Source: Diphasiastrum complanatum | Lineage: Eukaryota; Streptophyta; Lycopodiopsida; Lycopodiales; Lycopodiaceae | Assembly: GCA_029204225.1 (NCBI GenBank) | Contig: CM055099.1 | Coordinates: 67,421,852-67,485,851, forward strand | Direction of reading: 5' to 3' | Length of the DNA stretch: 64,000 bases | In this document: piece after piece, positions 9,497 through 20,431 of the stretch | How the letters are laid out: each line of letters begins with the position of its first letter | Position numbering within the stretch: position 1 is the first letter of the stretch | Notes under the pieces: generated by a model | What the model was told of the DNA's origin: nothing | The model's input: only the letters and a program-made list of their open reading frames with translations | The model's database searches: none | Position numbers and translations under genes: made by a program

Positions 9497-12400
9497 TTAG
9501 CAAACATGTTTAGGCAAGGAAGAGGTCTTTTTTGAGTTCAAAAAGGGCCCTAATGGGTTGGGGTGCCAGCAGCTCGATGATCTATTTTTTCTTGTCTTTG
9601 ATTTCAGCTGCAAAGCGTGGCAACACATATCCCCCTCGCATCTCGTCTTCTGGATAAGTGGCCTCGTACTCTTGGATGGATTCTTCAAGCGACTATGGTT
9701 TCTTAAAGATAGGTTTGGCCCTAGGTGTGGCTATGTCGTGGCTTGGCCTTGTTGTGCATGGATCACCAGGGGACAGAAGGTTCGGTGTGGCGGCAGCCGT
9801 AGGTGGGTCTCCCTCGAGAATGTTGTCAATGGAAAAGGACACATCAAATTCAACGCCGTGTTGGAGGCTTGTGTGCTGGCTGGTGGGGGGCTTTGAGGTG
9901 TGGCAGGAGGTTCTTTGGTCGCAAGCAAAGCATCAAGCTATTTTTCTAACTCTGCGTTATGTTTTTCCAACCTAGTAATTACCTCAATGAACGGTTGGGT
10001 ATATTTAGACTGTTGAGCTTCAAAATTTTGCAACATCTTCTGACAGGTCTGAAGTTTGGTCAAGAGCTCATTGTATTTTTCTGTGGGGACTGGAGAAAAA
10101 TTTGGTTGAGGTGGAACTGAAAGATAGAAATCAATCGTTTGTTTTTGGTCGTCGCACATTTTTTTGCCAAGTTTTGATGACCGTTTCTTTTCCAAGGATT
10201 ATATTGATTTGGCCACTGCTTTTCTGCCTGGAGTTGGGCGTCATGATGTTTCTGTGCCTATTGCAATGTTGAGGCCATCTGTTGGTAAGATTGGATGCTA
10301 AAACACATTGCATCCATTTTGTGTTGCATCGTGGCCATCTGCTTCTTTGCATGATCCGCTTCTTGTTGCAATTGTTGGTTGTGGAGCTCAAGGTCCTGTT
10401 TAGCTTTCATTGCTGACTCTGCTCGACGATGGTGGTGGAATCGATCTTGCAACAGCCAGTTGAGATCCTTGAGTAGACCGTGCGCATGAGAAAGTGCACT
10501 GGCCGTTGGGACATCAACCTCCTTTGGTGGCTTGCCAAAATCTGGGATCATGTGGATGTCTCTAGATGGGATTGCCTGAGCTTCTACGTTTTGAGACAAA
10601 TCTTTATCGTACACATTGGAGGGGTGGTCTCCATCAGGGTATCCCGTATAGGTATGCGTGGGCAACCCTTCTCCTCGATCAAGAATGCTAATTTCTTCCC
10701 CTTGAGTGTCTGGAGCTTCTTTGGCGGTCTCTGCTACCACGATATCTTTAGGCTGATCTTCGATAGTTGTGTGCCTTGGTGGTGAGTTGATCTCTATTGG
10801 AATCTGGGGTAAAGGGGACTGGAGAGGAATTTGGTTGAGGTGGAACTGAAAGATAGAAATCAATCGTTTGTTTTTGGTCGTCGCACATTTTTTGCCAAGT
10901 TTTGATGACCGCTTCTTTTCCAAGAGTTATATTGATTTGGCATGAGGTCCACTACTTTTCTGCCTAGAGTTGGGCGTCATGGTGTTTCTGTGCCTATTAC
11001 AATGTTGAGGCCATCTACTGGTAAGATTTGATGCTAAAACACATTGCATCCATTTCGTGTTGCATCGTGGCCATCTGCTTCTTTGCATGATCCGCTTCTT
11101 GTTGCAATTGTTGGTTGTGGAGCTCAAGGTCCTGTGTAGCTTTCATTGCCGACTCTGCTCAGTGATGGTGGTGGAGTCGATCTTGCAACAGCCAGTTGAG
11201 ATCCTTGAGTAGACCGTGCGCATGAGAAAGTGCACTGGCCGTTGGGACATCAACCTCCTTGTGTGGATCTCTCTAGATGGGATTACTTGAGCTTCTACAT
11301 TCTGAGGCAAATCTTTATCGTACACATCGGGGGGATGGGCTCCATCAGGGTATCTTGTATAGGTATGCGTGGGCAACTCTTATCCTCGATCAAGAATGAT
11401 AATTTCTTCCCCTTGAGTGTCTGAAGCTTCTTTGGCGGTATCTGCTACCACGGTATCTTTAGGATGATCTTTGATAGTTGTGTGCCTTGGTGGTGAGTTG
11501 ATCTCTATTGAAATCTGGAGTAAAGGGAGAAGCTTAAAAAATGGCCTCCGTTTGAGTAGCTCCTGGAGTCGACTGCTCTGCCTTGAAGGACTAGTTGGAA
11601 TAGTCATTCTTGCTGGTTGTGATGCTGCTTCATCCATTAGTATGGACTCCAATTGTGTGGAAAAAGTATGTTTTGGCGAGTTGGGTGACAACTATTTGTG
11701 CCTAAAGGTGTTGGACTGCTTGCTGGCAGTCCTTATCTTCTGGCGTGGACTTCTTAGACTTTGCCTTAGAAGACGTGGCCTCAATGGGAGATTCTGTTGG
11801 AAAGTCTGTTGAAGGGTCAATTAGGTCGCCCGCTTGGTGTATTGCTAGTTGAGTGAGAAGGGGTCCCACCGCAGTCTACTTCTTTGGAGAGATAAGGGCC
11901 TTAAAAATTTCTTCTTGGACTAGGTGAGCCCAACTGTAGTTGTATCCATCTAGCTCAGTAATAGCAGCTAGTAGGTACATAAATAAGGTCATTGAAATAC
12001 GAGCCTTCCTTGACCTTGCCACCTCAAAGAAGTTGACTATGAAGGTAGCAGCTCCTTGAAGAACTTCATCGATGATGGCTTCAAGTAATAGGCCGTCATT
12101 GGTGCGCCATGCCTTTTTATTACTGTCCATATACTTTTCGACTTTCACGGACCTTGTCTTGTGTGTCGACATGCGCCTTGGCCCGTCAAGAATGCCAATT
12201 GCCATAAGAGCTTCTATGGCAAATGAGACGGGGTGTGTGTCACTTGGTTCAGCCCTTGAAGCTCGGAATATCCTAAACGGTTAAGCGGAATGCATACTCC
12301 ACAATGATCGTAAATTGGTGTATAGGAGGAGAATAGTCTTGAAACCCACAGGTCTTCAATAGGGGCTCCCCTGATTTCCACCATTTTCGTGCCTCGTAGG

Positions 12401-12590
12401 GTTTTGGCACCGAGAGGAGTTATGGTACAGCCGGCTTTTCCTCCATCATTTCGTCATCTGATGCGTGTGGGGTGAGATCTTCTTCTCCCGCAGTGAAATC
12501 TGGGTCCAACTTTTGTGTGAGCTTGAGCTTTTTGACTGGTTGTGTAGGATCTACTACGGCTGTGCCTTTATCCTTATCTTCCTTCACCAT
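9497..12590 (-). mobile_element. Post-integrase accessory ORF of a gypsy element, broken, with coiled coil
   Basis: Starting at the ATG at 12590 the minus strand encodes an acidic N-terminus (MVKEDKDKGTAVVDPTQPVK), then a globular part (MAIGILDGPRRMSTHKTRSV ... LVQEEIFKALISPKK, 12205-11876), a Ser/Pro-rich linker and a long heptad-like helix (LELHNQQLQQEADHAKKQM). It lies 3' of the minus-strand integrase at 13.7-14.3 kb, the same place as the accessory ORF at 25.5 kb. I do not recognise the family. Old and broken, several breaks; part is duplicated in tandem. It could instead be a captured host gene. Confidence 0.5.
10085..11527. repeat. Tandem duplication of about 720 bp inside the accessory ORF
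   Basis: The segment 10085-10813 recurs as 10814-11527. Both copies open with GGGACTGGAG ... TTGGTTGAGGTGGAACTGAA and close with GGTGGTGAGTTGATCTCTATTG before an AATCTGG/GTAAAGG end. Offsets run from 729 to 710 bp, and differences are scattered, so the duplication is not very recent. It repeats the coiled-coil coding part of the ORF. Confidence 0.92.
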
Positions 12591-13738
12591 CTTGGCAAGT
12601 TTAAGCCCAAAAAGTGCTTAAATTTCTCGAAATAACAAGTTCAAAAGTGAAAAAGAGCAATGAAAGTTGCTAAATCTAGCAGGTGAGCTTTGAGGATGAA
12701 TGGATGGCTTTTGTGACTATTGGATTTTGCTTTGGAAATATTGGAAAATTTCTAGAAAATTTTGGAAGCATGTCTGTAGCAAGTGTGAGTTTTGAAAGGA
12801 TCCCACCTCCTTATATAGACCCCCCACTCTCAAAATTTGGGGAACCAAGATGTTAGATATCAAATCGACTAAAAAGGACATTCTAAGATCAATGGTGACA
12901 TTGGCGAGCCAAGATCAGGCCATTCACACGTGTGGGGATCCAAAACAGTGCTAAAAATGGCCAAAAAATTTAGTTCAGCTCAAAAAATCACTAAATCTCA
13001 ATGTTTGGGAGTTTGGCTGGGGATCTTGGCTCGCCTATTTGACAATAGTTTTAGCATGGAAAGATGTGCAAATATCAAAGGGACGAACCATGATGTCATT
13101 TTCACATGTGGAGAGCCTGTTTAGTGATTTTTGAAGAATGGGTCCCCAACAAAAACTGGCTGGGAGTCTTGGTTCACCTAACTCATTGTTGATAGAGCAT
13201 AATATGAGGAGTCTACTGTGAAGAGGGCAAGCCAACATCTCAAAAAGACAAGCCTGTACGTGGGTTTAAGTGATTTTTACTATTTTTGGCCTACAGGACT
13301 AGGATTTAGGGTTCATGGATCCTGACTCAATTTAGACTTATCAAAATGTGTTCTAGCCATGGTCAAACAGGAGTACCAACACAGTGAAAATTGGGAGAGA
13401 TATTGAGGTTTTTGTCTCCGCTAGTGACTTGTGCTGTTCTATTTGGCTAAATAGTGAAGGATTTGGAACTATTCAGATCATTGGCAATTGGTATTTCCTT
13501 CACTGGCACTGATTTTGGCACTAAGTTCAAAGTTTACTCATGAATATAGCACTTTTTTTTTTTTGGACCCTTGTTGATTCACTTTGTTGCACAGTACTGT
13601 ATTTGGTGGCCTTTAGCGTCCTTTCCTGTAACCTGTACTAACTCCATGAACCATGTAGACTGTTTTTTCGTCCCTAGAGATACTCTACCAAACTTTGCGG
13701 CGTTTCTTTTCGGTGTGCAATGCATGCAAGGCAATGGT
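12591..13738. other. Spacer between accessory ORF and integrase
   Basis: No coding domain is seen. The phrase GG(G)A(T/G)CTTGGCTCGCC or close variants recurs near 12903, 13020 and 13155, and a T tract lies at 13553-13564. The position matches the 0.4 kb gap between integrase and accessory ORF in the plus-strand gypsy at 25 kb, so it is probably internal gypsy DNA. Confidence 0.4.
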
Positions 13739-14320
13739 TCAGGTTTCGCATAAATTTATCAGTAAGCCTAATCGACGTTGGGTAGACTTACTTGTGTCTA
13801 ATCGTTCCGTCACGGCCACTCTTAGGCTAGGGACAATGAACTCAGTAGGCATTACAGCCTCGAGTCCATAGGCCAGTTGAAATGGGGTATGTCCAGTGGC
13901 AAGCTTATAGGTTGTTCGAAACGCCCATAAAGATGCTTGGAGTTTATGTTTCCAATCAGACCTACTAGCTTCCACGGTCTTTGTGAGAATATTGCACAAA
14001 ATCTTGTTGGAAGATTCGGCCTGTCCATTACATCGGGGATAATAAGGCGTACTCTTGCGATGAACCACAAGGAATTCAGCTAGGAGTACTCGTACTGTTT
14101 CATTCAAGAAGTGAGTTCCGCGATCACTCACAAGTTCTAAAGGGCATCTGAAGCACGTGATGATGTTCTCATAGAGAAACTTAGCTGTGCTGGTTGCATT
14201 GGCTACTCTAACGGCCTTTGCTTCTACCCACTTCGTAAAATAATCTGTTGCTACTATAATATATTGGGCTTGACTTCCTCTAGCGGATGGGTGGATGGGA
14301 CCAACATAATCTATGCCCAA
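13739..14320 (-). mobile_element. Ty3/gypsy integrase core, minus strand
   Basis: The frame reads GIDYVGPIHPSARGSQAQYI, ATDYFTKWVEAKAV, LVSDRGTHFLNETV, YYPRCNGQAESSNKIL and the following GHTPFQLAYGLEAVMPTEF, a nearly continuous integrase catalytic core (D ... D ... E spacing as in gypsy). It belongs to the same family as the integrase at 15.5-16.1 kb on the other strand. It stops abruptly at 14.31-14.32 kb, where a plus-strand RT fragment begins. Confidence 0.93.
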
Positions 14321-16345
14321 TAAATACCAAATCTCCTTAAATCTAGAAAAATGTCAAATTTGGGTCACTCATGGAGTTGTCTTTGGACATGTGATATCAA
14401 GACATGGCATTGCTACAAATTATTCCAGAATCAAAGCCATTATCGAGTTACCACCGCTAGGAACAATTTCAGGAGTCTATGTTTTTATGGGTCATGCAAA
14501 TTACTATCGGATATTCATACTATTTTTTGCGGATTTAGGAAGACCTATATATAAATTGACCATTGACCATTGTACCAATTTGGACAATAGAGGCATTGGA
14601 AGCATTTGAGAAATTGAAAAAAGCTTTAGCTTCTGCACCGATACTACGAGCTCCAATATGGACAATTGAGATTCAAGTTCACATTGATGCATCGAAATAT
14701 GCCATTGGATCAGTTTTAACGCAGTAAGAAGAATTATTTTATCAGGTTTGCAAGCAGACAACTTACAGATACAGAGAAGAATTATTCGACAACTGAACGA
14801 GAAGCGTTGGCCATGATTTTTTCTATTAAACAGTTTTGACATTATTTATTGGCAACGCATTTTGCATATTATACTGATCATCAATCGTTACTTTATTTGG
14901 TGAACAAGAAATGCAACACAGGGCGTATTGCAAGATGGTTACTACTACTGACTGAGTTTGATTTTCGCATTGTGGTTTGAAAGGGTAAACAACATTATCT
15001 ACCTGACCATGTTTCAAGAATTGAATCAGCTCCTGTTAATATTGAAGTGGATGATGAACTACCAGATGATGCATTATTTTATGTAGAAGCAGTACCTGAG
15101 TGGGTAGCAGATATTGTTGAATATCTTATGCTTGGCCAACCCAATGACTCCTTGACAAAAGTACAGAAGATACAATTAATTTAGAAGGTACAACCTTATG
15201 AATTGATTGTTGGAAAATTGTATCGCCGAGGAATGGATGATATTTTACGAAGATGTGTTTTGCCGCATGAAATACCTGAACTTATCATGTTTTCTCATGA
15301 TGGCATGGGCGGAGGACATTTTTCAATAGATATCACTGTTTGCAAACTTTTACAATCAGGATGTTTGTGGCCTACACTTCACAAAGATACAGAAAATTAA
15401 ATTCAGTCATGCGATGTTTGTCAACGTGCACGTTGTCCTACTCAACAGAATTATGAACCTTTACATCTAGTTTTATTGCAAGCACCATTCGAGAAATGGG
15501 GCCTCGACTATGTTGGTCCTATTCATCCTACGACAAGGGGATCTCAGGCCAGATATATCATTGTTGCAACTGACTATATGACCAAGTTGGTTGAAGTGAA
15601 AGCAATTTAGTTGCAGATGCAAAATCAACGGCTAAGTTTCTCTATGAAAACATTATTACTAGATTTGGATGTCCTATCGAAATCGTTAGTGATCGCGGAA
15701 CACATTTTGTGAATGAAACGATAAAGTGTCTGTTGGAACACTTTTTTGTTATTCATCAGTTTAGTACTCTATATTATCCGAGGGGTAATGACCAAGCTGA
15801 ATCTTCCAACAAGCCTTTCTGCAACATTATGACAAAAACAGTAGAAGCAAGTCGTTCTGATTGGGAACATAAGATTTATTCGGCTTTATGGGCATTCAGA
15901 ATAGCTTACAAAGGTAGTACAAATCAAATGCCATTTCAGCTTGTTTATGGACAAGATGTAGTTATGTCAATCAAATTTTTGATACCATCTCTATGCAAAG
16001 CAACAACAGAATGGTTGGATGATGCAAAATCCTTCCAGATGCATCATGAGGCTTTACAAAAACTTTGTGAGACCAGATTGATGGCAGTTTATGCATTAGC
16101 AGCAAAGAAAGCTTGTCGCAAGGCATGGCACGATCGCTGATTACACAAAAAAGATCTGAAGAAAGGAGATCTAGCACTAATGTATAAGACGAAACTGATT
16201 AAAGGCAAATTGAAGTTTACAGGTGAAGGACCGTGTAGAGTGAATGAAATATTGAACTATGGAGCGGTCATTTTAGAACATTTGGATGGAAAAAAATTCG
16301 ACACTCCAATGAATGGCAACTGACTACGCAAGTTTTGACAACTAG
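14313..16345 (+). mobile_element. Ty3/gypsy RT end, RNase H and integrase (element G2), broken
   Basis: Plus-strand order: end of reverse transcriptase (LNLEKCQIWVTHGVVFGHVI, FMGHANYYRI), RNase H (HIDASKYAIGSV, TTEREALAMIFSI, YYTDHQSLLYLVN), integrase zinc-binding part (RCVLPHEIPELIMFSHDGMG), integrase core (GLDYVGPIHPTTRGSQARYI, VSDRGTHFVNETI, YYPRGNDQAESSNKPF) and C-terminal segment. The 5' part of pol and gag are absent. Old, roughly half a dozen or more breaks. Confidence 0.93.
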
Positions 16346-16771
16346 ATCAGTCTAACCAAAATGATCCAAACCTTGTCAGTCTTATTTTACTTGTTTTACA
16401 ATTTTCTTGTTTTTTACTTGAGTGATTTTTCTTTTCTTTGGAAAAAAAAAGAAAAAGAAAAAAGAGAATGATGAGTCAAAAAAGTCATCAGATTGGAAAG
16501 AGGAAGGAAAGTATTTTCAAAAGATAATTTTTGATGAAAAATGACTTATAAAATCACTTTTTGAGTCATATTTAGCACAAATAGTCTCAAAAACCTTCGT
16601 CGAGATTTCAAATCATACATCCACCTCAGATTTCTCTATACTGAGTTGGGCGAAAGTTATCTTCTACAAATGATACTTGTTTTTGAGTTAGACGAATGTT
16701 CAAAAACTTACCATTTTGGGAACCTTCATTGAGCATTTTACAGTCCTTTATAACCTTCATCGACCTGACAG

Positions 16772-17380
16772 ATGGATTCAAAATGCCAAAATTACGGTCT
16801 TCAAGGTGAATTGGATGCGACCACCCTTGAACGTGATTCTTATTTGCAGACCCAAGTGCCTAATCATCTAGTCACACTTGACGAAATTAGATACTGTTTA
16901 GGAAAGTCTTATCGCACTTCATTGGTAGGGTTTCAAGAAAAAATTGATAAACTCAAACGTACGACAATCATTGAGTTGGCAAAGGAAAAAGCTATCATCA
17001 AAGATTACGAAAAGGTAGCCGCTCAAGTGTTGGAAGTCGGCCCCCAGATTCTAGTTCCTGTGATGCCGTAGTTCTTGCCTCAGCACCAAGATCAGGGAGG
17101 CATGGATATAGGTTTGGATAAGCCATAAATCCAAGATATACCAGACGTCCAGATGACAAAAGAGGGTCCATCCACATCAAGGCCGAGGCCCAGGCCTTTG
17201 TTTCAAAAATTGATCAGCATCGAGGACCAGATCCGAAGCTTTTTGCATCAACATTCGCATGAGTCCTCGAGGGGTGGATGGGTTATCAAGTTCCAGATCT
17301 CTGAGATAGAGGCATGGAAGGAATTGGATAAACTACCAGCATTGGGCGGAGCAGCCGGCTTGGCGAAAAACAGTTTTTGA
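16772..17380 (+). mobile_element. Accessory-ORF remnant of gypsy G2 (coiled coil)
   Basis: Following the G2 integrase on the same strand are frames with LDATTLERDSYLQTQVPNHL, an Ile/Lys/Glu-rich helix to about 17040 and a second piece (IRSFLHQHSHESSRGGWVIK). The heptad-like composition and the position after integrase match the accessory ORFs at 9.5-12.6 and 25.5-27.4 kb, although direct similarity is not obvious. 16345-16771 contains an A-rich tract (16441-16467) and no gene. Broken. Confidence 0.4.
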
Positions 17381-17669
17381 GAAAGCTCCGGATTCCATCA
17401 GGAGTTATGTCACAAGCCTTCAACAATTGTGGATAGATTCTCACTATGTGCCAATGCCAAGGAGATCTAAATGGAAAGACTTGGGCATGCCAATGGACTA
17501 AATTAGTATCCATTCTCCAAACTGGCGAATCATTTATCAGGCATTCAATTAGTACATTTCCGTTAATTTCAACAAAGCATTTCAGTTTTATGGTGCGAGT
17601 ACCGAAATTCGCCAGATTCAACTGTGCGACAATCGGCAATATTCGCCAAGGATTTGTCCAAGCCTAAGT

Positions 17670-18262
17670 CTAGAAGATTGGAACTTAAACTAGTCTAAAT
17701 AAGTTCAACTTAAGTGATTTCAGTTGTTTATGGTCCATTGGAGGTTTGTCTCATGATGGTACCAAGTTAAGCCTATGTGGTCTATTTGTCCCATAGTGTC
17801 TTTTTGTAAGTGACCACCACTCCAAGTATATATAGGAGTGGAAGAGTTTATTTTGTCGGAAAAACCTCATTTGCATAATAGAGCTTTATCTTCTTTCATT
17901 AAGAGTTCTCCTCTGTGACGATTTATAATTGTTACAATGTGTATTATAATTTCTATGAACCAAGTTAATTAGTTTTATTTTATCGTTGGGCCTTTCACAA
18001 GTAGGTTAAGCCTTTGTAAAGTTGGGTTTTAGGTTAAGTCGTCATTTGAGTTAGGTTAAGCCGTCATTTGAGTCATTTCCTAAGTAGAGAAACAAGAGAA
18101 GAGCGGATCTTACTCTCAAAATACTCATCCTATGCATACATTGTCTTTTCAGCATCCATATTCATGCTAGTAGGAAGAAGCCTTAGCATCGACTAGTTGA
18201 GAGATAGCCATAGCCATGCTAGAAGGAGCCTTAGCCAGAATTGGATGTCGAAGAGCTAACAT
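17670..18262 (+). mobile_element. Gypsy LTR (between G2 tail and G3 head), borders approximate
   Basis: It is similar to 58735-59467: both share TGGTCCATTGG(A/G)GGT, TTTTGTAAGTGAC, GGATCTT(A/G)CTCTCA and the motif ATGCTAGT(A/T)GG before the primer site. A TATA-like TATATATAG lies at 17828-17836. It ends directly at a tRNA-Asp PBS. The left border is uncertain, so 17380-17670 may include the end of G2. One LTR appears to serve as the end of one element and the start of the next. Confidence 0.65.
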
Positions 18263-18275
18263 TGGCGCCGTTGCC
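18263..18275 (+). other. Primer-binding site complementary to tRNA-Asp (gypsy G3)
   Basis: TGGCGCCGTTGCC is an exact match to the complement of the 3' end of plant tRNA-Asp including CCA, the primer used by Athila/Tat-type gypsy elements. It follows the LTR end and precedes a 2.2 kb leader and gag. Confidence 0.88.
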
Positions 18276-18902
18276 ACTTTTTCTCACTTTCTCTACATTT
18301 CTAACTAAACATCCTTTACTTTTCAAGCTATTTCTTGCATGTTGTTTATTGCTTGTTGCTTGGTTTTTGCATCCTGCTTGCTTTTAGCATCAATGTCAGA
18401 AACTCAGGTGGAATGCGACTTTGCAATGAAATAGAATATATAACCATTGGTTATTATTTCTTGGACGGTAAGCGCTCCATCCTTCACTACAACACCTTCA
18501 GATTGACAAGTTTTGAAAAGTTGTTCCAATATACATGTGACAAAAAAACTCAAAAATTCAATGACGGTTTCATGGCTTTTGTTCGTACCAAAAGCCACAA
18601 TAATTAATTAATTATTAATTGATATTTTTTCTCACCCAGCTTTTGCTTTTCACATCCTTCTATCTTCATCTTTGCTAAGTTTTTAGGATTTTCATCTTTT
18701 TCTTTTACCATCTTCTTTTAGCAAAGTTTTAGCATCTTTGCTAGGCCCCTACCCCAACTCTTCCACGCCATCTTCCCACGCTCTTCCTCGGCCTCTCTGC
18801 ATGCTCTTCCAACGTACCAGCTATGGAGGTTTGCCTATTCCTGGGTGCGATGAAGGGCTTTCTCTGAACAGAAGTGAGAACGCCTTTTACTAATCCATCT
18901 GC

Positions 18903-19123
18903 GATAACTCGTTTTTCAGCTACACTGGTCCAGCTCCTTCTGGGTGCACTGAGAAGCATCTAGCAACAGATCTGCGGCTGATGAATCCGTTTTTCTTCCT
19001 GGTTTTTTTGTTGATAGCTCATTTTTTAGCTGCACTGGTCCATCTTATTCTGGGTGCACTGAGGAGCATCTAGCAACAGATCTACGACCGATGAATCCAT
19101 TTCTCCTCCTGGTTTTTCCGGTG
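18903..19123. repeat. 110-bp tandem duplication
   Basis: Two adjacent copies, 18903-19012 and 19013-19123, share CTGGTCCA, TGGGTGCACTGAG, AGCATCTAGCAACAGATCT and TGATGAATCC-type segments at a constant 110-bp spacing, with about ten differences. Part of the gypsy leader. Confidence 0.9.
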
Positions 19124-19449
19124 GTAACTTGTTTTTTGGAAAAGCATCCTTTCCTTCAATATCCTTTCTCATGCTCAGCTTCTGCTTTTTAGGTGTTCAA
19201 AGTCTGCTGGAGCTCTTTTTCAGCCGTTTTTAAACTGCCATCAACATTGCTTCTCAGCCCCAATACTCCCATCAGAATAACCAGCCAAATAAGCCTATCT
19301 AATTGCATGCACGAGCTTCCTCCTTCGCTATTGGTAGAACTGATTTTTCAGAGAGGTGTGCAAGTGGGTTTTGCAAGCAGTCATCAGTTTCTCACAACTT
19401 GTGATCTTCATCAAGGTCTACTTATGATCTTCTAGCTCCACGGTTTCAA

Positions 19450-20065
19450 TTGTGCAAGTCATTTCAAGCTGTTTTTGTCTTCTTCTGATCTGTGAGCAAC
19501 GTTTGTGCTACGAGTCTTCCCAAGAGCTGTTGTGCAAGTCATTTTTGAGGTGTACGAGTCATTTTGTTGAATCTGAGTCATTACCTCTACCGCTCTTGCA
19601 GGAGTCATTTTTTTTTGCGAGTCATCTTCTGTACGAGTCATCTGCGAGTAGTAAATTACTCTTGCACGAGTCATTTTTTTTTGCGAGTCATTTTCACCTC
19701 GAGTCGTGTGCGAGTACTTTTAGTGCCAGTCATATACAAGTAGTAAGTTACCCTTCCGAGTCGTGTACGAGTCATATTCCTGTGCGAGTCATGTGCGAGT
19801 AGTACGTTTCCATCCACGAGTCATCTCCCACCCTTGCACGAGTCATTTTATGCACTGAACACGCCTGTGCGAGTCGTAAGTTTTTGTGCGAGTACTTCTT
19901 GTGCGAGTCATTTCCACGGTTTCTAGCTCCACGGGTCCAGGTTTGTGCAAGTCATCTTTCACCCTATCTATGCGAGTCATCTTTCATCCTGTCCGTACGA
20001 GTCATTTTTCATCGTGTGCGAGTTCGTTTTCACCCTGTCTGTGTGAGTCATTCCCTGATTTTCGT
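19450..20065. repeat. Short tandem repeat GTGCGAGTCATTTT, array 1
   Basis: About twenty copies of a loose 14-20-bp unit with core TGTGCGAGTCATTTT are spaced by 5-40 bp of T/C-rich DNA. Variants include GCAAGTCATC, ACGAGTCATT and GCGAGTCGTG. The same core forms the array at 60.96-62.27 kb in another copy of this gypsy family, in the same place (3' part of the leader). Confidence 0.92.
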
Positions 20066-20431
20066 CAACTACAAGAGTACTCGAGAAGGTATACATATAT
20101 ATTCTTAAAATAAAATAAAAAACAAAAATTCCAATTAGTTCCACTGAAGGCGATACCAATCGGAAACCTAGCGTCATCCACTAAACCATTATTTGGTATA
20201 CATATCCTACGCGGCCGATCTAACCTATTATCACATCACTTCGGCTATTTACTCATCAACCATCGGCAAAATAATCTTGTCACGTCTAGTTGGAATAAGC
20301 CATAGGCATTTCTAGTAGGGTACCGGCCTTAGACATGACCTAGATGAAGCCATAGACTAGGGAGAGACCTTTGCCCTCATCCACCCACCCAAACCATTTG
20401 TCTGGTCTTGTGATAATCTATTCAGATCAAC

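Larger units (their letters stand above)
18276..20431 (+). mobile_element. Repeat-rich leader of gypsy G3
   Basis: It is a non-coding leader between PBS and gag. It includes a two-copy 110-bp direct repeat (18903-19123, TGGGTGCACTGAGAAGCATC in copy 1) and the GTGCGAGTCATTTT array. A small frame at 18335-18607 has a hydrophobic start but no recognised domain. The last 150 bp (GCCTTAGACATGACCTAGAT) match the DNA just before gag at 63.4 kb, showing common descent. Confidence 0.7.

Noticed and set aside
18263-18275. tRNA-Asp gene 3' end
   Set aside because: Only the complement of the tRNA tail is present, just after an LTR; no cloverleaf precedes or follows it, so it is a primer-binding site.
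19450-20065. CRISPR-like look of a short repeat with variable spacers
   Set aside because: The unit is degenerate, spacing is irregular, and the setting is a plant retroelement leader; no cas-like gene is present.
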